This document shows, in pieces, positions 36,811 through 46,436 of a DNA stretch of 64,000 nucleotides. Under the pieces are notes generated by a model. The model had not been told where the DNA came from, made no database searches, and saw only the letters and a list, made by a program, of their open reading frames with translations. The position numbers and the translations under genes were made by a program. The stretch lies in contig NZ_JACDIS010000011.1 of NCBI RefSeq assembly GCF_013839525.1, positions 1-64,000 of the forward strand, in the 5' to 3' direction. How positions within the stretch are numbered: position 1 is the first letter of the stretch; each line of letters starts with the position of its first letter. Source of the stretch: Chthonobacter rhizosphaerae (GTDB lineage Bacteria > Pseudomonadota > Alphaproteobacteria > Rhizobiales > Pleomorphomonadaceae).

Positions 36811-38420
36811 GGTTCGGTCCGGCCAGCCCGGCGGAGACGCTCGGCGCCTATCTGGCCCACGCGGTGGCGACGCCGAAGGGCACCTTGCGCAAGGGCACGC
36901 GGGTGGACGAGGCGGTGCGGGCCGCCCTGGTGGAGACGGGCCTCGCCTCCCTCACCGTGGCGCGCCTGGAGCCCGGCGACGTGCACGAGGACGAGGCCGC
37001 CCGGCGGCTTGCCGCCGCCATCGCCGGCCCGAACGTGCGCCTGGAGGCGCCGGCGACCGGCCGGTGCAACCTCTACGCCGAGACGGCGGGCCTGTTCGCG
37101 CTCGACCCGGACCGGATCCACGTCATCAACCGGGTGGATCCCGCCCTGACCGTGGCGACGCGGCCGCCGCTGCGCGGCGTGGAGGCCGGCCGCATGGTGG
37201 CGACCGTGAAGGTCATTCCCTTCGCGGTGGACGGCGCGCTGCTGGCCGAGGCTATCCGCGTGGCGGGAGCCGAGCCGGTGCTTTCGGTGGAGCCCTACCG
37301 GCCGCTCCGGGTCGCGGTCGTGTCCACCCTGCTGCCGTCGCTGAAGGACAAGGTGGTGGACAAAACGCTCGCCGTGATGGCCGAACGGCTGCGGCCAGCC
37401 GGCGCGCGGATCGGCGACGACATCCGCGTTCCGCACGACGAACGGGCCGTCGCCGAGGCGCTGGCTTGGACGCGCGAGCGCGCGGACCTCACCATCGTGT
37501 TCGGGGCCTCGGCGGTGGTGGACGAGGACGACGTGATCCCGGCGGCGATCCGCGAGGCCGGCGGCGCCGTCGTCCACCTCGGCATGCCGGTCGACCCCGG
37601 CAACCTCCTGATCCTCGGCGAGCTCGGCGGAAAGCCGGTGCTCGGCGCACCCGGCTGCGCCCGCAGCCCGCGGGAGAACGGCTTCGACTGGGTGCTGGAG
37701 CGCCTGCTCGCCGGCCGCCCGGTGACGGCGGACGATATCGTCCGCATGGGCGTCGGCGGCCTCCTGATGGACATCGTGAGCCGGCCGGCGCCCCGGTCGG
37801 GCGACGCCCTGAAGGAGAACCCGGACCGGCCGTTCGTTTCCGCCGTGGTGCTCGCGGCCGGCCGGTCGACCCGCTTCGGCGCCGGCAACAAGCTGCTCGC
37901 CGACGTGCGGGGCGAGCCCATGGTGCGCCACGCGGTGCGCGCCGCGACCGGCTCGGCCGCCGGCGAGGTGATCGTCGTAACCGGGCACCAGGCGGAGGCG
38001 GTGGAAGCCGCGCTCGCCGACATGCCGGACGTGCGTTTCGTCCGCAACCCCGACTATGCGGAGGGGCAGTCCACCTCGCTGAAGGCCGCGCTCGGCGCCG
38101 TGTCGCCGGCAAGCGAGGCCGCCGTCGTGCTTCTCGGCGACATGCCGCTGGTGGACGCGCCGCTCGTCGACCGGGTGATCGCCGCCTACCGGCCCGCCGA
38201 AGGAAGCCTCATCGTGGTGCCGACGCACGACGGCCGACGCGGCAACCCGGTGCTCTGGTCCCGCCGCTTCTTCCAGGACCTCGCCGCCGTGGACGGCGAC
38301 CGGGGCGGAAGAGACCTGTTGAAGCGGTATGCCGAAGCGATCGCCGAGGTGGACGGGGGAGCGGCGGCGGGGTTTGATGTGGATGAGGTTGGAGGGTTGG
38401 GGGGAGAGGCCGGAGATTGA
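36807..38420 (+). CDS. Fusion of molybdopterin-binding domain and MobA-like nucleotidyltransferase
   Basis: A 537-residue protein. Residues 1-340 form a MoeA/MogA-type molybdopterin-binding region (VVSTLLPSLKDKVVDKTLAVMAERL, VFGASAVVDEDDVIPAAI, GAPGCARSPRENGFDWVLERL). From about 347 follows an NTP-transferase domain of the MocA/MobA type (VVLAAGRSTRFGAGNKLL, VTGHQAEAV, LGDMPLVDAPLVDRV). It probably makes the cytosine dinucleotide form of the cofactor for hydroxylases served by the XdhC pair. GTG at 36807 overlaps the previous stop by 4 nt, which indicates translational coupling. Confidence 0.88.
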   Translation: MRFGPASPAETLGAYLAHAVATPKGTLRKGTRVDEAVRAALVETGLASLTVARLEPGDVHEDEAARRLAAAIAGPNVRLEAPATGRCNLYAETAGLFALDPDRIHVINRVDPALTVATRPPLRGVEAGRMVATVKVIPFAVDGALLAEAIRVAGAEPVLSVEPYRPLRVAVVSTLLPSLKDKVVDKTLAVMAERLRPAGARIGDDIRVPHDERAVAEALAWTRERADLTIVFGASAVVDEDDVIPAAIREAGGAVVHLGMPVDPGNLLILGELGGKPVLGAPGCARSPRENGFDWVLERLLAGRPVTADDIVRMGVGGLLMDIVSRPAPRSGDALKENPDRPFVSAVVLAAGRSTRFGAGNKLLADVRGEPMVRHAVRAATGSAAGEVIVVTGHQAEAVEAALADMPDVRFVRNPDYAEGQSTSLKAALGAVSPASEAAVVLLGDMPLVDAPLVDRVIAAYRPAEGSLIVVPTHDGRRGNPVLWSRRFFQDLAAVDGDRGGRDLLKRYAEAIAEVDGGAAAGFDVDEVGGLGGEAGD

Positions 38421-38491
38421 TCGTTGTCCCGAGTCGGCCTCTATATTGGTGCCAAATGGCCGCCTGATAGGCGGACGGGGCCATACCCGGA

Positions 38492-38520
38492 TTGACAAGC
38501 GCTTCGTCGAAGGTTTGATA
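38492..38520 (+). promoter_or_regulatory. Candidate sigma-70 promoter of the capsule operon
   Basis: TTGACA (38492-38497), a 17-nt spacer and TTGATA (38515-38520). The -35 is perfect and the -10 is weak. It ends 5 nt before the kpsM ATG, so the transcript would be nearly leaderless; this lowers the confidence. Confidence 0.3.
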
Positions 38521-38525
38521 CCCTC

Positions 38526-39317
38526 ATGGCGGTTACCTACTCGACATCGGTGAACCGGTTCGGCCACGCCGTGTGGGCGATCACACTTCGCGAGTTTCGC
38601 AATCGCTACGGAACGCGGCGCCTCGGTCTGTTCTGGGCGTTTGTGGAGCCGACCGCATACGTGTTCGTGTTCAGCGTTCTGATGTCGGCGCTTCGGTCCA
38701 CGACATCGCCGCTCGGCATTCACATTGCCCCGTTCATCGCCATGGGCATCATGAGCTATATGATGTTCAACGCGGTCGAAGGGTTCGTCCGAGGAGCCCT
38801 CCGGTCAAACAAATCGCTCCTATCCTTCCCCCGCATCAAGCCGATCGACATTTATGTCGGTCGGTTGATCATGGAAGTCGCCACGCTTGTCGTGGTCTTC
38901 CTGTGCATGTTCAGCCTCTTCGTCCTAACGGGATTGGCCAATGCGCCAAGCGAGCCAGCTCGCTTGCTGCTCCCCCTCGCATTGAGCGTCGTGCTCGGGT
39001 TTGCGGTCGGCATTATTAACAGCACGCTGATCGCGATCTTCAAGGCATGGGAGAACATTTATTCGGTTGCGTCCCGCCTCAACTTCTTCACGAGCGGCAT
39101 CTTCTTTATCGCCGATGGCATGCCTACTGAGATCCAGCGCATGCTGTACTATCAACCGCTGCTTCACATTTCCGAATGGGTGCGCAGTGCTTGGTTCGGC
39201 CATTTTGAAAGCCGATTTTTGGACCGGTTCTATCTGATCATGACGGTGAGCGTGGCGCTGCTGTTGGCCCTTCTCCTTGAGAGGACGTTTCGCAAGAACG
39301 TGCTGAACAAGATATGA
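38526..39317 (+). CDS. kpsM: Capsule ABC transporter permease KpsM
   Basis: A 263-residue ABC-2 type permease with about six membrane helices. It opens with RFGHAVWAITLREFRNRYGTRRLGLFWAFVEP, the usual start of KpsM/CtrC proteins. With KpsT it exports capsular polysaccharide across the inner membrane. Its stop overlaps the start of kpsT by 4 nt. It is the first gene of the capsule locus. Confidence 0.93.
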   Translation: MAVTYSTSVNRFGHAVWAITLREFRNRYGTRRLGLFWAFVEPTAYVFVFSVLMSALRSTTSPLGIHIAPFIAMGIMSYMMFNAVEGFVRGALRSNKSLLSFPRIKPIDIYVGRLIMEVATLVVVFLCMFSLFVLTGLANAPSEPARLLLPLALSVVLGFAVGIINSTLIAIFKAWENIYSVASRLNFFTSGIFFIADGMPTEIQRMLYYQPLLHISEWVRSAWFGHFESRFLDRFYLIMTVSVALLLALLLERTFRKNVLNKI

Positions 39318-39970
39318 TACGCTTCGAGAATGCCGTAAAGCGCTACACGTCCCGCGGAGAGAGCAAGTGGATTCTGCGCGGCCTGAACATGGAACTGCCA
39401 CGCGGGCGGAGCATCGGAATCCTTGGCTACAACGGGGCCGGGAAGAGCACGCTGATCCGAATGATCTCAGGAGCCGAGGAACCGGACTTCGGCACTATCC
39501 ACCGAGACCTCAAGATATCCTGGCCGCTCGGTTTCGGCGGCTCCATCGCCGGAAACATGAGTGGTCATGACGCCTGCATGTTCGTCTCGCGGCTCTATGA
39601 CATGGACCCTCATAGGGTGATCCACTTCGTTCAGGACTTCTCAGAACTGGGCCCCTACTTTTTCGAGGCCACGTCGTCCTACTCCTCCGGTATGAAAGCC
39701 CGCTTGACGTTCGGGCTCAGCATGGCGGTAGACTTCGATTGCTATCTGGTGGACGAGATCACCGCCGTCGGCGACAGCCGATTCAAGGCCAAGTGCCTCG
39801 CCGCGTTCAACGAACGTCGGAAATATGCGGATATCATCATGGTGTCGCATTCGGAGAAGACGATTCGGGACTACTGCGACATGGGGGCCATTCTAGCCGA
39901 CGGCGAACTCACCCTTTATGATGACCTCGACCAAGCGATGTCCCTGTACAGGGAAATGATGGAACAGTAA
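39314..39970 (+). CDS. kpsT: Capsule ABC transporter ATPase KpsT
   Basis: A 218-residue ATPase with Walker A (GYNGAGKSTLIRMI), a signature region (TSSYSSGMKARLTFGLSM) and Walker B (DCYLVDEITAVGD). It belongs to the KpsT/BexA/CtrD group, which drives export of group 2 capsule. It forms the transporter with KpsM and is followed 48 bp later by the KpsE-like gene. Confidence 0.95.
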   Translation: MIRFENAVKRYTSRGESKWILRGLNMELPRGRSIGILGYNGAGKSTLIRMISGAEEPDFGTIHRDLKISWPLGFGGSIAGNMSGHDACMFVSRLYDMDPHRVIHFVQDFSELGPYFFEATSSYSSGMKARLTFGLSMAVDFDCYLVDEITAVGDSRFKAKCLAAFNERRKYADIIMVSHSEKTIRDYCDMGAILADGELTLYDDLDQAMSLYREMMEQ

Positions 39971-40018
39971 GCCGGCGACAGCCGATCGGTCCTGGGATCG
40001 GGCAGGGAAAGGAACCGC

Positions 40019-41305
40019 ATGAGCGCGGAAACGAAGCCGGACGCAACAAAGATAGCGCCAGAGTTGAAGGTCGTTGCCAACCAGTCAGCCAAGGCTCCAC
40101 AGGCGAAGCCTGCGCCAACATCCAAGGTCACGCCCGCGCCTGGCGGACCCGTTGTCGACGACCGGGTCGAGAAGGCGATCCGGGCCAGTAAAAGGACCAA
40201 ACGCCGCCTAGTCGCTGCGTCGCTCGCCCTGATCGTCGCTCTTCCGACAATCGTGACGGCGGGATATTACGCGTTCCTCGCTTCCGATCAGTATGCCGCC
40301 GAGGCGCGCTTTGCTGTCCGTGGCGCCGACCAGCTCTCGGGAGACCTTCTCGGCATGCTCACGGGCGGGTCCGGTGCGGCGTCCAGCACTGGCGATTCCT
40401 ATATCGTCCAGGAGTTCATCCAATCGCGCGAACTCGTGGACCGGCTCGAGCAGCGAATCGGCCTTCAAGCTCGCTACGAGACGGGCGCCGCGGACTGGCT
40501 CGCCCGGTTCTGGCCCGGTCAGCCGATTGAAGATTTCGTCGAGTACTGGCGCGGCATGGCAACGGCCGAATTCGATCACTACACCGGGATCATCACGCTC
40601 GAGGTCAAGGCTTTCACCCCCGAAGACGCCCAACTGGTCGCATCCGTGGTCGTGGACGAGAGCCGAGCCCTCGTTAACCGCCTCTCCGAGCAGTCCCGAA
40701 CGGACACGGTCGCCCTCGCCCAGCGGGAGGTGCAGTTCGCCGAAGATCGTTTGCGGGAGGCGCGTGAGGCTGTCGCCCGGTTCCGGAACACGGAGAACAC
40801 GATCAGCCCCGCGGCCGTCGCCGAAGCGCACGAAAAGCTCATGGGCGAACTGGAAGGACAACTCGCCCAGTCCGAAGCGGAACTCGAGCAGATCTCCCAG
40901 CTGGTCGGCCCGGAAGCGCCGTCCCGGCGGATACTGGAAACCCGGATCACCGCGATCAAAGATCAGATCGCTGCTCGCAAGTCTCGCGTTTCAAACGGAG
41001 GAGGGGAGCCGGGCGCAGCCGGCTCCGGCGGCATCAGCGGCCAGCTCGCGACATTCGCGTCGCTGGAAACCGAGGCGGAGTTCGCGCAACGAGCCTACCT
41101 GTCATCACTCGCATCGTTCGAAGCCGCGCGCGTTGAGGCGAAGCGTGAGCAACGGTATCTCGCCACGTTCGTAACGCCGTCCCTCCCGCAACATGCACTC
41201 TATCCGCTGAGGGCTACCAATACTGCGCTGGTGCTGGTTGGCTCGCTGATCGCTTGGGGGATTTCTGCGCTACTCTATGCAGCGATTCGCGATCACATGG
41301 TGTAA
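40019..41305 (+). CDS. kpsE: Capsule export inner membrane protein, KpsE/BexC/CtrB type
   Basis: A 428-residue polysaccharide co-polymerase. A Pro/Ala/Lys-rich cytoplasmic N terminus (1-60) precedes a membrane segment (about 63-87). A long periplasmic coiled-coil region (about 215-370) follows, and a second membrane helix lies close to the C terminus (about 400-422). This is the family's normal build. It links the KpsMT transporter to the outer membrane channel KpsD. The following 250 bp (41306-41555) are AT-rich and hold no gene. Confidence 0.88.
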   Translation: MSAETKPDATKIAPELKVVANQSAKAPQAKPAPTSKVTPAPGGPVVDDRVEKAIRASKRTKRRLVAASLALIVALPTIVTAGYYAFLASDQYAAEARFAVRGADQLSGDLLGMLTGGSGAASSTGDSYIVQEFIQSRELVDRLEQRIGLQARYETGAADWLARFWPGQPIEDFVEYWRGMATAEFDHYTGIITLEVKAFTPEDAQLVASVVVDESRALVNRLSEQSRTDTVALAQREVQFAEDRLREAREAVARFRNTENTISPAAVAEAHEKLMGELEGQLAQSEAELEQISQLVGPEAPSRRILETRITAIKDQIAARKSRVSNGGGEPGAAGSGGISGQLATFASLETEAEFAQRAYLSSLASFEAARVEAKREQRYLATFVTPSLPQHALYPLRATNTALVLVGSLIAWGISALLYAAIRDHMV

Positions 41306-41555
41306 AGGCAATCTTGCCGATCCCCTCAAACCACTCACCTAACATTTAGGATAGGGTCATACATCGCCACGATCTAGCAATCCTTATATATGGTCAAACA
41401 GATCGCGGCCTATGTTTCGAACGGCAATCAAACATAGACCGCGATCAACATCGAATCACATTTATCGAGAACCACTAACAGACGTTCGCTGCTAGCAGTT
41501 CCACGGCGTTCCGAGTAGGTTTCCCTTGAGATCGCCGAATGGTCAACCGAATGAG

Positions 41556-43742
41556 ATGCCAACTGAGGTTAGGACTAGCATTCAGATGACGATGGATAAG
41601 GTTGCACAACTCGTCGAACGTAACGCGCCGAGTTGGCTGAAGCGAAACGCCAGAGCTGTTAAACTTTATAAACTCATTTTCGAGCGGAATAGACCTGTCG
41701 CCAATTTGAAGCGCCGCTACTACCTGTCTATATGTCCCGACAAATTGAACGCTCTTTTAATAAAGAAGCCGGATGTTTTATTTGTCTTCTGTGATGACCG
41801 TGATATCCACTTTTCGACGCCCATCCAAGCTCACTCGCTGCGAATTGGGTTAAAAACCGCACATACAAGTTTATCTGCACTTTGCAACGCGCCCACACTC
41901 GAGGTTGGCACCGTCCTTCAGGATCCAAACCCAGTGAAAGCCGCACTCGTGCAACTTTCGCACACTGCTAAGCGGCAGCGGATGCAATTAGTTGTTGTCC
42001 AACGAGACCGCGGCGATAGATTCTTTCATGTAAGTCGATCTTTCGCACAGATACTTGGCATCACTTTCGTGAAATTGTCGGATTTCCTGTGCCCCCCGAG
42101 CGATAAACCTGAACTGACATACTGGCCGTACATCCCTGAACGCCGGCAGCATTTCGAAAGCACAGAAGTCGAGCGATTCGAATCTGGCCTTCAGTTTATC
42201 TGCGGGCTTGAGGCTAGTCGTTCTGTATTCCTATTATGGGGCGGTGACGCTGCGGCGGACTTTCGTACGCGCTGGAACGAATTTCTGGTCCGGCTGGTTA
42301 CTCTATGCGACGATCTTGGCTGCAACCTTATCATAGTTGAAGATAGCGCGAAAAACACACTAGACAACAGCGCCTACAATGAAATTTCTAAATCTCAACG
42401 CGCTGCAATATTCTCTGGCTTGATCATCGACGATAATTTCAAGGATCACCTTTATTCCTGTTCCCGCACCATAGTCTTTGGAGCAGTTTGCGACAACCTC
42501 AACGGAGTTGAGCTGAACGTTTTGCTCGAACGTTCGCATGACTGTCTTCAAGAAACCCGCGGACACATCGACCAGTTTGGTGCATCTAACGAGACGACCC
42601 TTACGTTCATTCGGGATCTTGTTGTTGATGGCCAATCAACAGATTGGGATTTCGGAAGTGCGTTCGGTTTGCGGCTTTGCCAGGGTCAAATCACCGGGTC
42701 GTTAGCTCTAGCACAATCAGCGGAAAGCCGAGATGTGATAGAGGGCGTTCAAAAATATATTGTTCCTGCCTTCGACGCAGACGGGCGCTTGGACGGCGGT
42801 GGAAGGATCTCTACCGTAAAGGACACAGCCGGTGCGGCTGCGTTCATGCAATGGGGCGCTTCCGAGTCTAATCGTCGACGTAATCTGAGACGAAATGCTA
42901 AGATATCCGGATCACCACTCCTATTCGTCGAAGATGGGTTCGTACGCTCTGTGGAAATAGGAGCAGGTGGAAGTCCTGGTCTATCATTTTTCATCGATGA
43001 TCTAAGCCCATACTACGACGCTCGCCGGTGGTCACGTATGGAACGTACGCTTGCCTCCAATTGGGAGATCAACGAAACTGAACTGGACAAGGTCCGAATG
43101 TCGATTGCGCAACTGCGCAAACTCAGAATTAGCAAGTACAATCACGCACCTGAGTACATCCCTCCGTGGGCTACGACCGCTAGACCGGTGTATCTTTTGA
43201 TAGATCAGCGCTTTGGCGACCAATCTGTTATCTGTGGCCTAGCAAACGAAAGTTCTTTTCGACGCATGGTTGTCGATGCCGTTACAGATACAAAAGAGCC
43301 GCTCGTCGTGCTTAAACGCCACCCGGACGGCACTATTGGCGGCAAGGGTTCGTTCTTCACGAAGGACGTGCTAGGCGAAGTTATCGATCATCCTTCGATC
43401 ATACTACACGATGAGGAGATCAACCCTTATTCGCTTTTCGCTCTCGCGGACGAGGTACGCTGTGTAACCTCAGGTATGGGGTTCGAAGCGATCATCGCCG
43501 GTAAACCTGTCATGACATATGGCGCGCCGTTTTATAGCGGGTGGGGCCTAACAGCCGACAAAATCCGTTTGGATTGGCGTGCAAAGAAGCGTACGCGCGA
43601 GGAGGTTTTCTACGTAGCATATCTATCACGGGCGGTTTACTACGATCCCGATGCTAGAGATAGAACCTCTCTTGCGTCCCTGTGTGATGTCATAAGCCGC
43701 CACCGAGACATGTTCCTAAAGCAGAAGCAGCTCGATGTATAA
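41556..43742 (+). CDS. Capsule polysaccharide biosynthesis protein, KpsS/KpsC-like
   Basis: A protein of about 728 residues. The last 300 residues are a KpsC/KpsS-type Kdo-transferase module: LLFVEDGFVRSVEIG, RISKYNHAP, PLVVLKRHPDG, VTSGMGFEAIIAGKPVMTYG and APFYSGWGLT. The first 400 residues are of unknown type and may hold another transferase. Such enzymes build the beta-linked Kdo linker on the lipid anchor of group 2 capsules. GC content is visibly lower than in the flanking chromosome. The start is uncertain (TTG 41526, ATG 41556 or 41586). Its stop overlaps the next start by 8 nt. Confidence 0.75.
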   Translation: MPTEVRTSIQMTMDKVAQLVERNAPSWLKRNARAVKLYKLIFERNRPVANLKRRYYLSICPDKLNALLIKKPDVLFVFCDDRDIHFSTPIQAHSLRIGLKTAHTSLSALCNAPTLEVGTVLQDPNPVKAALVQLSHTAKRQRMQLVVVQRDRGDRFFHVSRSFAQILGITFVKLSDFLCPPSDKPELTYWPYIPERRQHFESTEVERFESGLQFICGLEASRSVFLLWGGDAAADFRTRWNEFLVRLVTLCDDLGCNLIIVEDSAKNTLDNSAYNEISKSQRAAIFSGLIIDDNFKDHLYSCSRTIVFGAVCDNLNGVELNVLLERSHDCLQETRGHIDQFGASNETTLTFIRDLVVDGQSTDWDFGSAFGLRLCQGQITGSLALAQSAESRDVIEGVQKYIVPAFDADGRLDGGGRISTVKDTAGAAAFMQWGASESNRRRNLRRNAKISGSPLLFVEDGFVRSVEIGAGGSPGLSFFIDDLSPYYDARRWSRMERTLASNWEINETELDKVRMSIAQLRKLRISKYNHAPEYIPPWATTARPVYLLIDQRFGDQSVICGLANESSFRRMVVDAVTDTKEPLVVLKRHPDGTIGGKGSFFTKDVLGEVIDHPSIILHDEEINPYSLFALADEVRCVTSGMGFEAIIAGKPVMTYGAPFYSGWGLTADKIRLDWRAKKRTREEVFYVAYLSRAVYYDPDARDRTSLASLCDVISRHRDMFLKQKQLDV

Positions 43743-45297
43743 GCTTGTCCTTTTCTACTCCGGTTCTGGCAGCGTTAGTTATGACGATCTTAGGGCGATA
43801 GATCAGCGGTATCGAAGCGATCTGATCGCCGTTGTTGCAGCGGAAATTTCCGGTGTACCGACAGGCATGCGAGTCTGTCGATTCGGTGCGCATCCAGAGG
43901 GCATGACGCAACTTGCCTTATTCGCAGCAACGCTTCATTTGGAAGCTGTCGTGTTTAGGCAGGGTGGCTTCGAGTCCTGCCCCGCAGACCTAAAGTCATT
44001 TATATTTTCTAAGTCGGCTCCGACTGTTCAGATTCTAAGCGGCGGGAAACTTAGCTTATATTCTTCCGTTCGCTGGAGCAGCACTGCTCCTCGAATTTTG
44101 TTCGTTTATCCGGGACCGCTATTTCCTGTCAACAACGGGTCTCGCCAACGGGCACTAGATTTCTTGCTCCAGCTGCATCGGGCGAATGCAAAGATAAGCG
44201 TTCTCTCGCCCGAAGGATCGGTGCCGCCAGGATATCGCGACTTTCTCAATCAGTTAGGGATTGAATTTAGAACATACCGCCAAAATCGTTTGGTGTCCGG
44301 GGTCATAGGGCGTTTGCGCAAATTAGGGAAATGGGCTGTGGGAAAAGACTATTACCTGCCGCTCTATGCTCGTCTCAATAGTAGCCTTAGTCGCTCATAT
44401 CAGCAGAGCGTGAATTCTTTTGACTGCGACATAGTTATCTTCTCCTATGTATGGATGGTTCCGTGGAAGTTGAAGAAAGCGAAACCGACCGTCTATACGG
44501 TTGATCTGCACGACATCAACTTTGTTCGCGATCGCGGGTTCTATCGGCCCAGTAATGTGGTCAGGAATATATTGGAATCTTTGAACCAGAGGATTGAGTA
44601 TAAACTTCTTAATCAAACCGATTTAGCGCTCGCGATCTCGAATTCAGACGCAAAGAGCCTTGTACCCGACCAATTGCGACCTCCTGTATTGACGGTACCC
44701 CCGAGCTTCAGCTGGATTGTTGCTCCTTCATTCAAGCTTCGGGTCAAAGCTGAACGGTTCGGTTTCATTGGCGCGAACATGTCTGCCAATCGCGCTGCAA
44801 TTGATTACGTGATGCAACATATTTGGCCGCTTATCTTGAAACGCAGACCAAATAGCAAGTTTTTCGTAGCCGGCGATATATGCAATCACATCGCCCGATC
44901 TGGCGGCTTCGGGCCAAGATGCTTTCAATTGGGATTCGTGCCCTCTTTGAGTGATTTTTATGGGGGAATAGACGCCCTTATATCGCCGGTGTTCATCCAA
45001 GGAGGCATAAACTTCAAAGTTTTAGAGGCATTAGTCTCGGGGGTTCCGGTGATGGTAAATGAGACCGGAATCAAATCAGTTCCGAGCAACGAACTGACTT
45101 TCGTAATCCGCTCCTCGGAATTGGAGGCTTCGGTAGACGAGTTCCTTGCCTTTGTAGATAACGCTTTCGATGATCCCGACAGTCTCACACGTCGTGTTGA
45201 GCAACTTCGAGCTCGCCTCATGGCCGACTTCGAGCGCGGCATATATTCGGCTTTTCCTCAACTAAGGGCTTCAGACGATTGCAAGAGCGAAGCCTGA
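43735..45297 (+). CDS. Glycosyltransferase, GT4-like
   Basis: A 520-residue protein. The N-terminal 115 residues are unique. From about 120 it is a GT-B fold transferase (RILFVYPGPLFPVNNGSRQRALDFLLQL, then a C-terminal domain with GFIGANMSANRAAIDYV, LGFVPSLSDFYGGIDALISPVFIQGGINFKVLEALVSGVPV shortened). It should add a sugar to the capsule repeat; donor and acceptor are unknown. It overlaps the preceding gene and belongs to the AT-rich capsule core. Confidence 0.8.
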   Translation: MYKLVLFYSGSGSVSYDDLRAIDQRYRSDLIAVVAAEISGVPTGMRVCRFGAHPEGMTQLALFAATLHLEAVVFRQGGFESCPADLKSFIFSKSAPTVQILSGGKLSLYSSVRWSSTAPRILFVYPGPLFPVNNGSRQRALDFLLQLHRANAKISVLSPEGSVPPGYRDFLNQLGIEFRTYRQNRLVSGVIGRLRKLGKWAVGKDYYLPLYARLNSSLSRSYQQSVNSFDCDIVIFSYVWMVPWKLKKAKPTVYTVDLHDINFVRDRGFYRPSNVVRNILESLNQRIEYKLLNQTDLALAISNSDAKSLVPDQLRPPVLTVPPSFSWIVAPSFKLRVKAERFGFIGANMSANRAAIDYVMQHIWPLILKRRPNSKFFVAGDICNHIARSGGFGPRCFQLGFVPSLSDFYGGIDALISPVFIQGGINFKVLEALVSGVPVMVNETGIKSVPSNELTFVIRSSELEASVDEFLAFVDNAFDDPDSLTRRVEQLRARLMADFERGIYSAFPQLRASDDCKSEA

Positions 45298-45376
45298 GTA
45301 CGTGGTCGGGATGATTGATTAAATCGCCGGAGTACCCTATACTAATTTCGGTTACCTCCATAGAGCTATTCAGTTC

Positions 45377-46285
45377 ATGGCGTTCTGCGACGTCCAGGTC
45401 GGCTGCGTAGTCTCAAATCTTACGGTGATGAATTTGTTTTGGTCCAAGAACTCGCAACTTCGTGAATTGATCGCGAACCTGGACACTTTACGTAAGCAGG
45501 TGGAAGAGCTCGAACAGAGAAATGCTGAACTCGTTTCAAAGTGCCTAGTAAATTCTATCGATCCGTATTTTCGCTACCAGAACGAACTGTTGCTATCATA
45601 CGCTACATTTTTCTCGAGTGAAGATAAAGTTTTCGAGTTCAGCGTGAACGGAACTAAAGTTTCGTTTTATCTTCCGTTCGGGGCATCGGATAAGATCCAA
45701 AATGATATTCTACGGACGTCAAATTTTTATCAGCCTAAAGCTGTTGAGTTCATAAATCGGGAGGGTTTGGTCAGGCAGTCCTCTACTGTCGTCGACGCTG
45801 GCGCGAACATCGGTAGCCATTCAATTTTCTTCGCAGTTATCATGGGGGCTAGAAAGATATACGCGTTTGAACCTAATCCGCCCGCTTACGGCATCCTTAC
45901 TCGAAACGTAGAGTTGAATAAACTGAACGATAGAATAGACGTTCATAAGGTTGGGCTTGGGGACGAGAATGCAAAAGGTCGAAATCTGGGCGGTCGGCTA
46001 AATAACCTAGGCGGGAATCGGCTCAAGAACGACGAGTCGGGTGATGTTCTTATCAGGCGTCTCGATGATTTCGCGTTCCCGCAAGTTGACCTGATAAAGA
46101 TCGATGTTGAAGGTCGCGGTGATGGCGTAATTAGGGGTGCGATTCAGATTATCGAACGTGATAAGCCGATTATCCTAATCGAGCAATCGTCCGAGGCTGA
46201 AAAGCTCGCCGTGTTACAGCTTTGCAATGACTTCGGCTACAGGAAATTGGTGCAATTTAAGCTGGACGTTGTGCTCGTTGCATAA
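45377..46285 (+). CDS. FkbM-family methyltransferase
   Basis: A 302-residue SAM-dependent methyltransferase. A coiled-coil N terminus (about 25-55: LRELIANLDTLRKQVEELEQRN) precedes the FkbM domain (about 130-285) with VVDAGANIGSHSIFF, YAFEPNPPAYGILTRNVELN and IKIDVEGRGDGVIRGA. It probably O-methylates a capsule sugar. An ATG at 45428 (MNLFWSKNSQ) is a plausible alternative start. It is the last plus-strand gene of the capsule island. Confidence 0.85.
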   Translation: MAFCDVQVGCVVSNLTVMNLFWSKNSQLRELIANLDTLRKQVEELEQRNAELVSKCLVNSIDPYFRYQNELLLSYATFFSSEDKVFEFSVNGTKVSFYLPFGASDKIQNDILRTSNFYQPKAVEFINREGLVRQSSTVVDAGANIGSHSIFFAVIMGARKIYAFEPNPPAYGILTRNVELNKLNDRIDVHKVGLGDENAKGRNLGGRLNNLGGNRLKNDESGDVLIRRLDDFAFPQVDLIKIDVEGRGDGVIRGAIQIIERDKPIILIEQSSEAEKLAVLQLCNDFGYRKLVQFKLDVVLVA

Positions 46286-46436
46286 AGTATTTTGATTGCA
46301 TCAACTTCGTTAAAAAACTGAAGTTCTGTCTTGGTGGCTACGTATCTATTCGATTAACGCACGCGCGAAGCGACTGAAAGCACCTCGTAATAGCTCCGAA
46401 GCCATGGAAGTTAGCGACAGATTTGATTTTCATAAG

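Noticed and set aside
36594-38723. Open frame of 709 codons opposite the XdhC/MobA-like genes
   Set aside because: Antisense shadow, no recognisable motif.
46303-46325. Terminator between the FkbM gene and kpsD
   Set aside because: AACTTC/GAAGTT is only a 6-bp stem with an 11-nt loop and no T-run.
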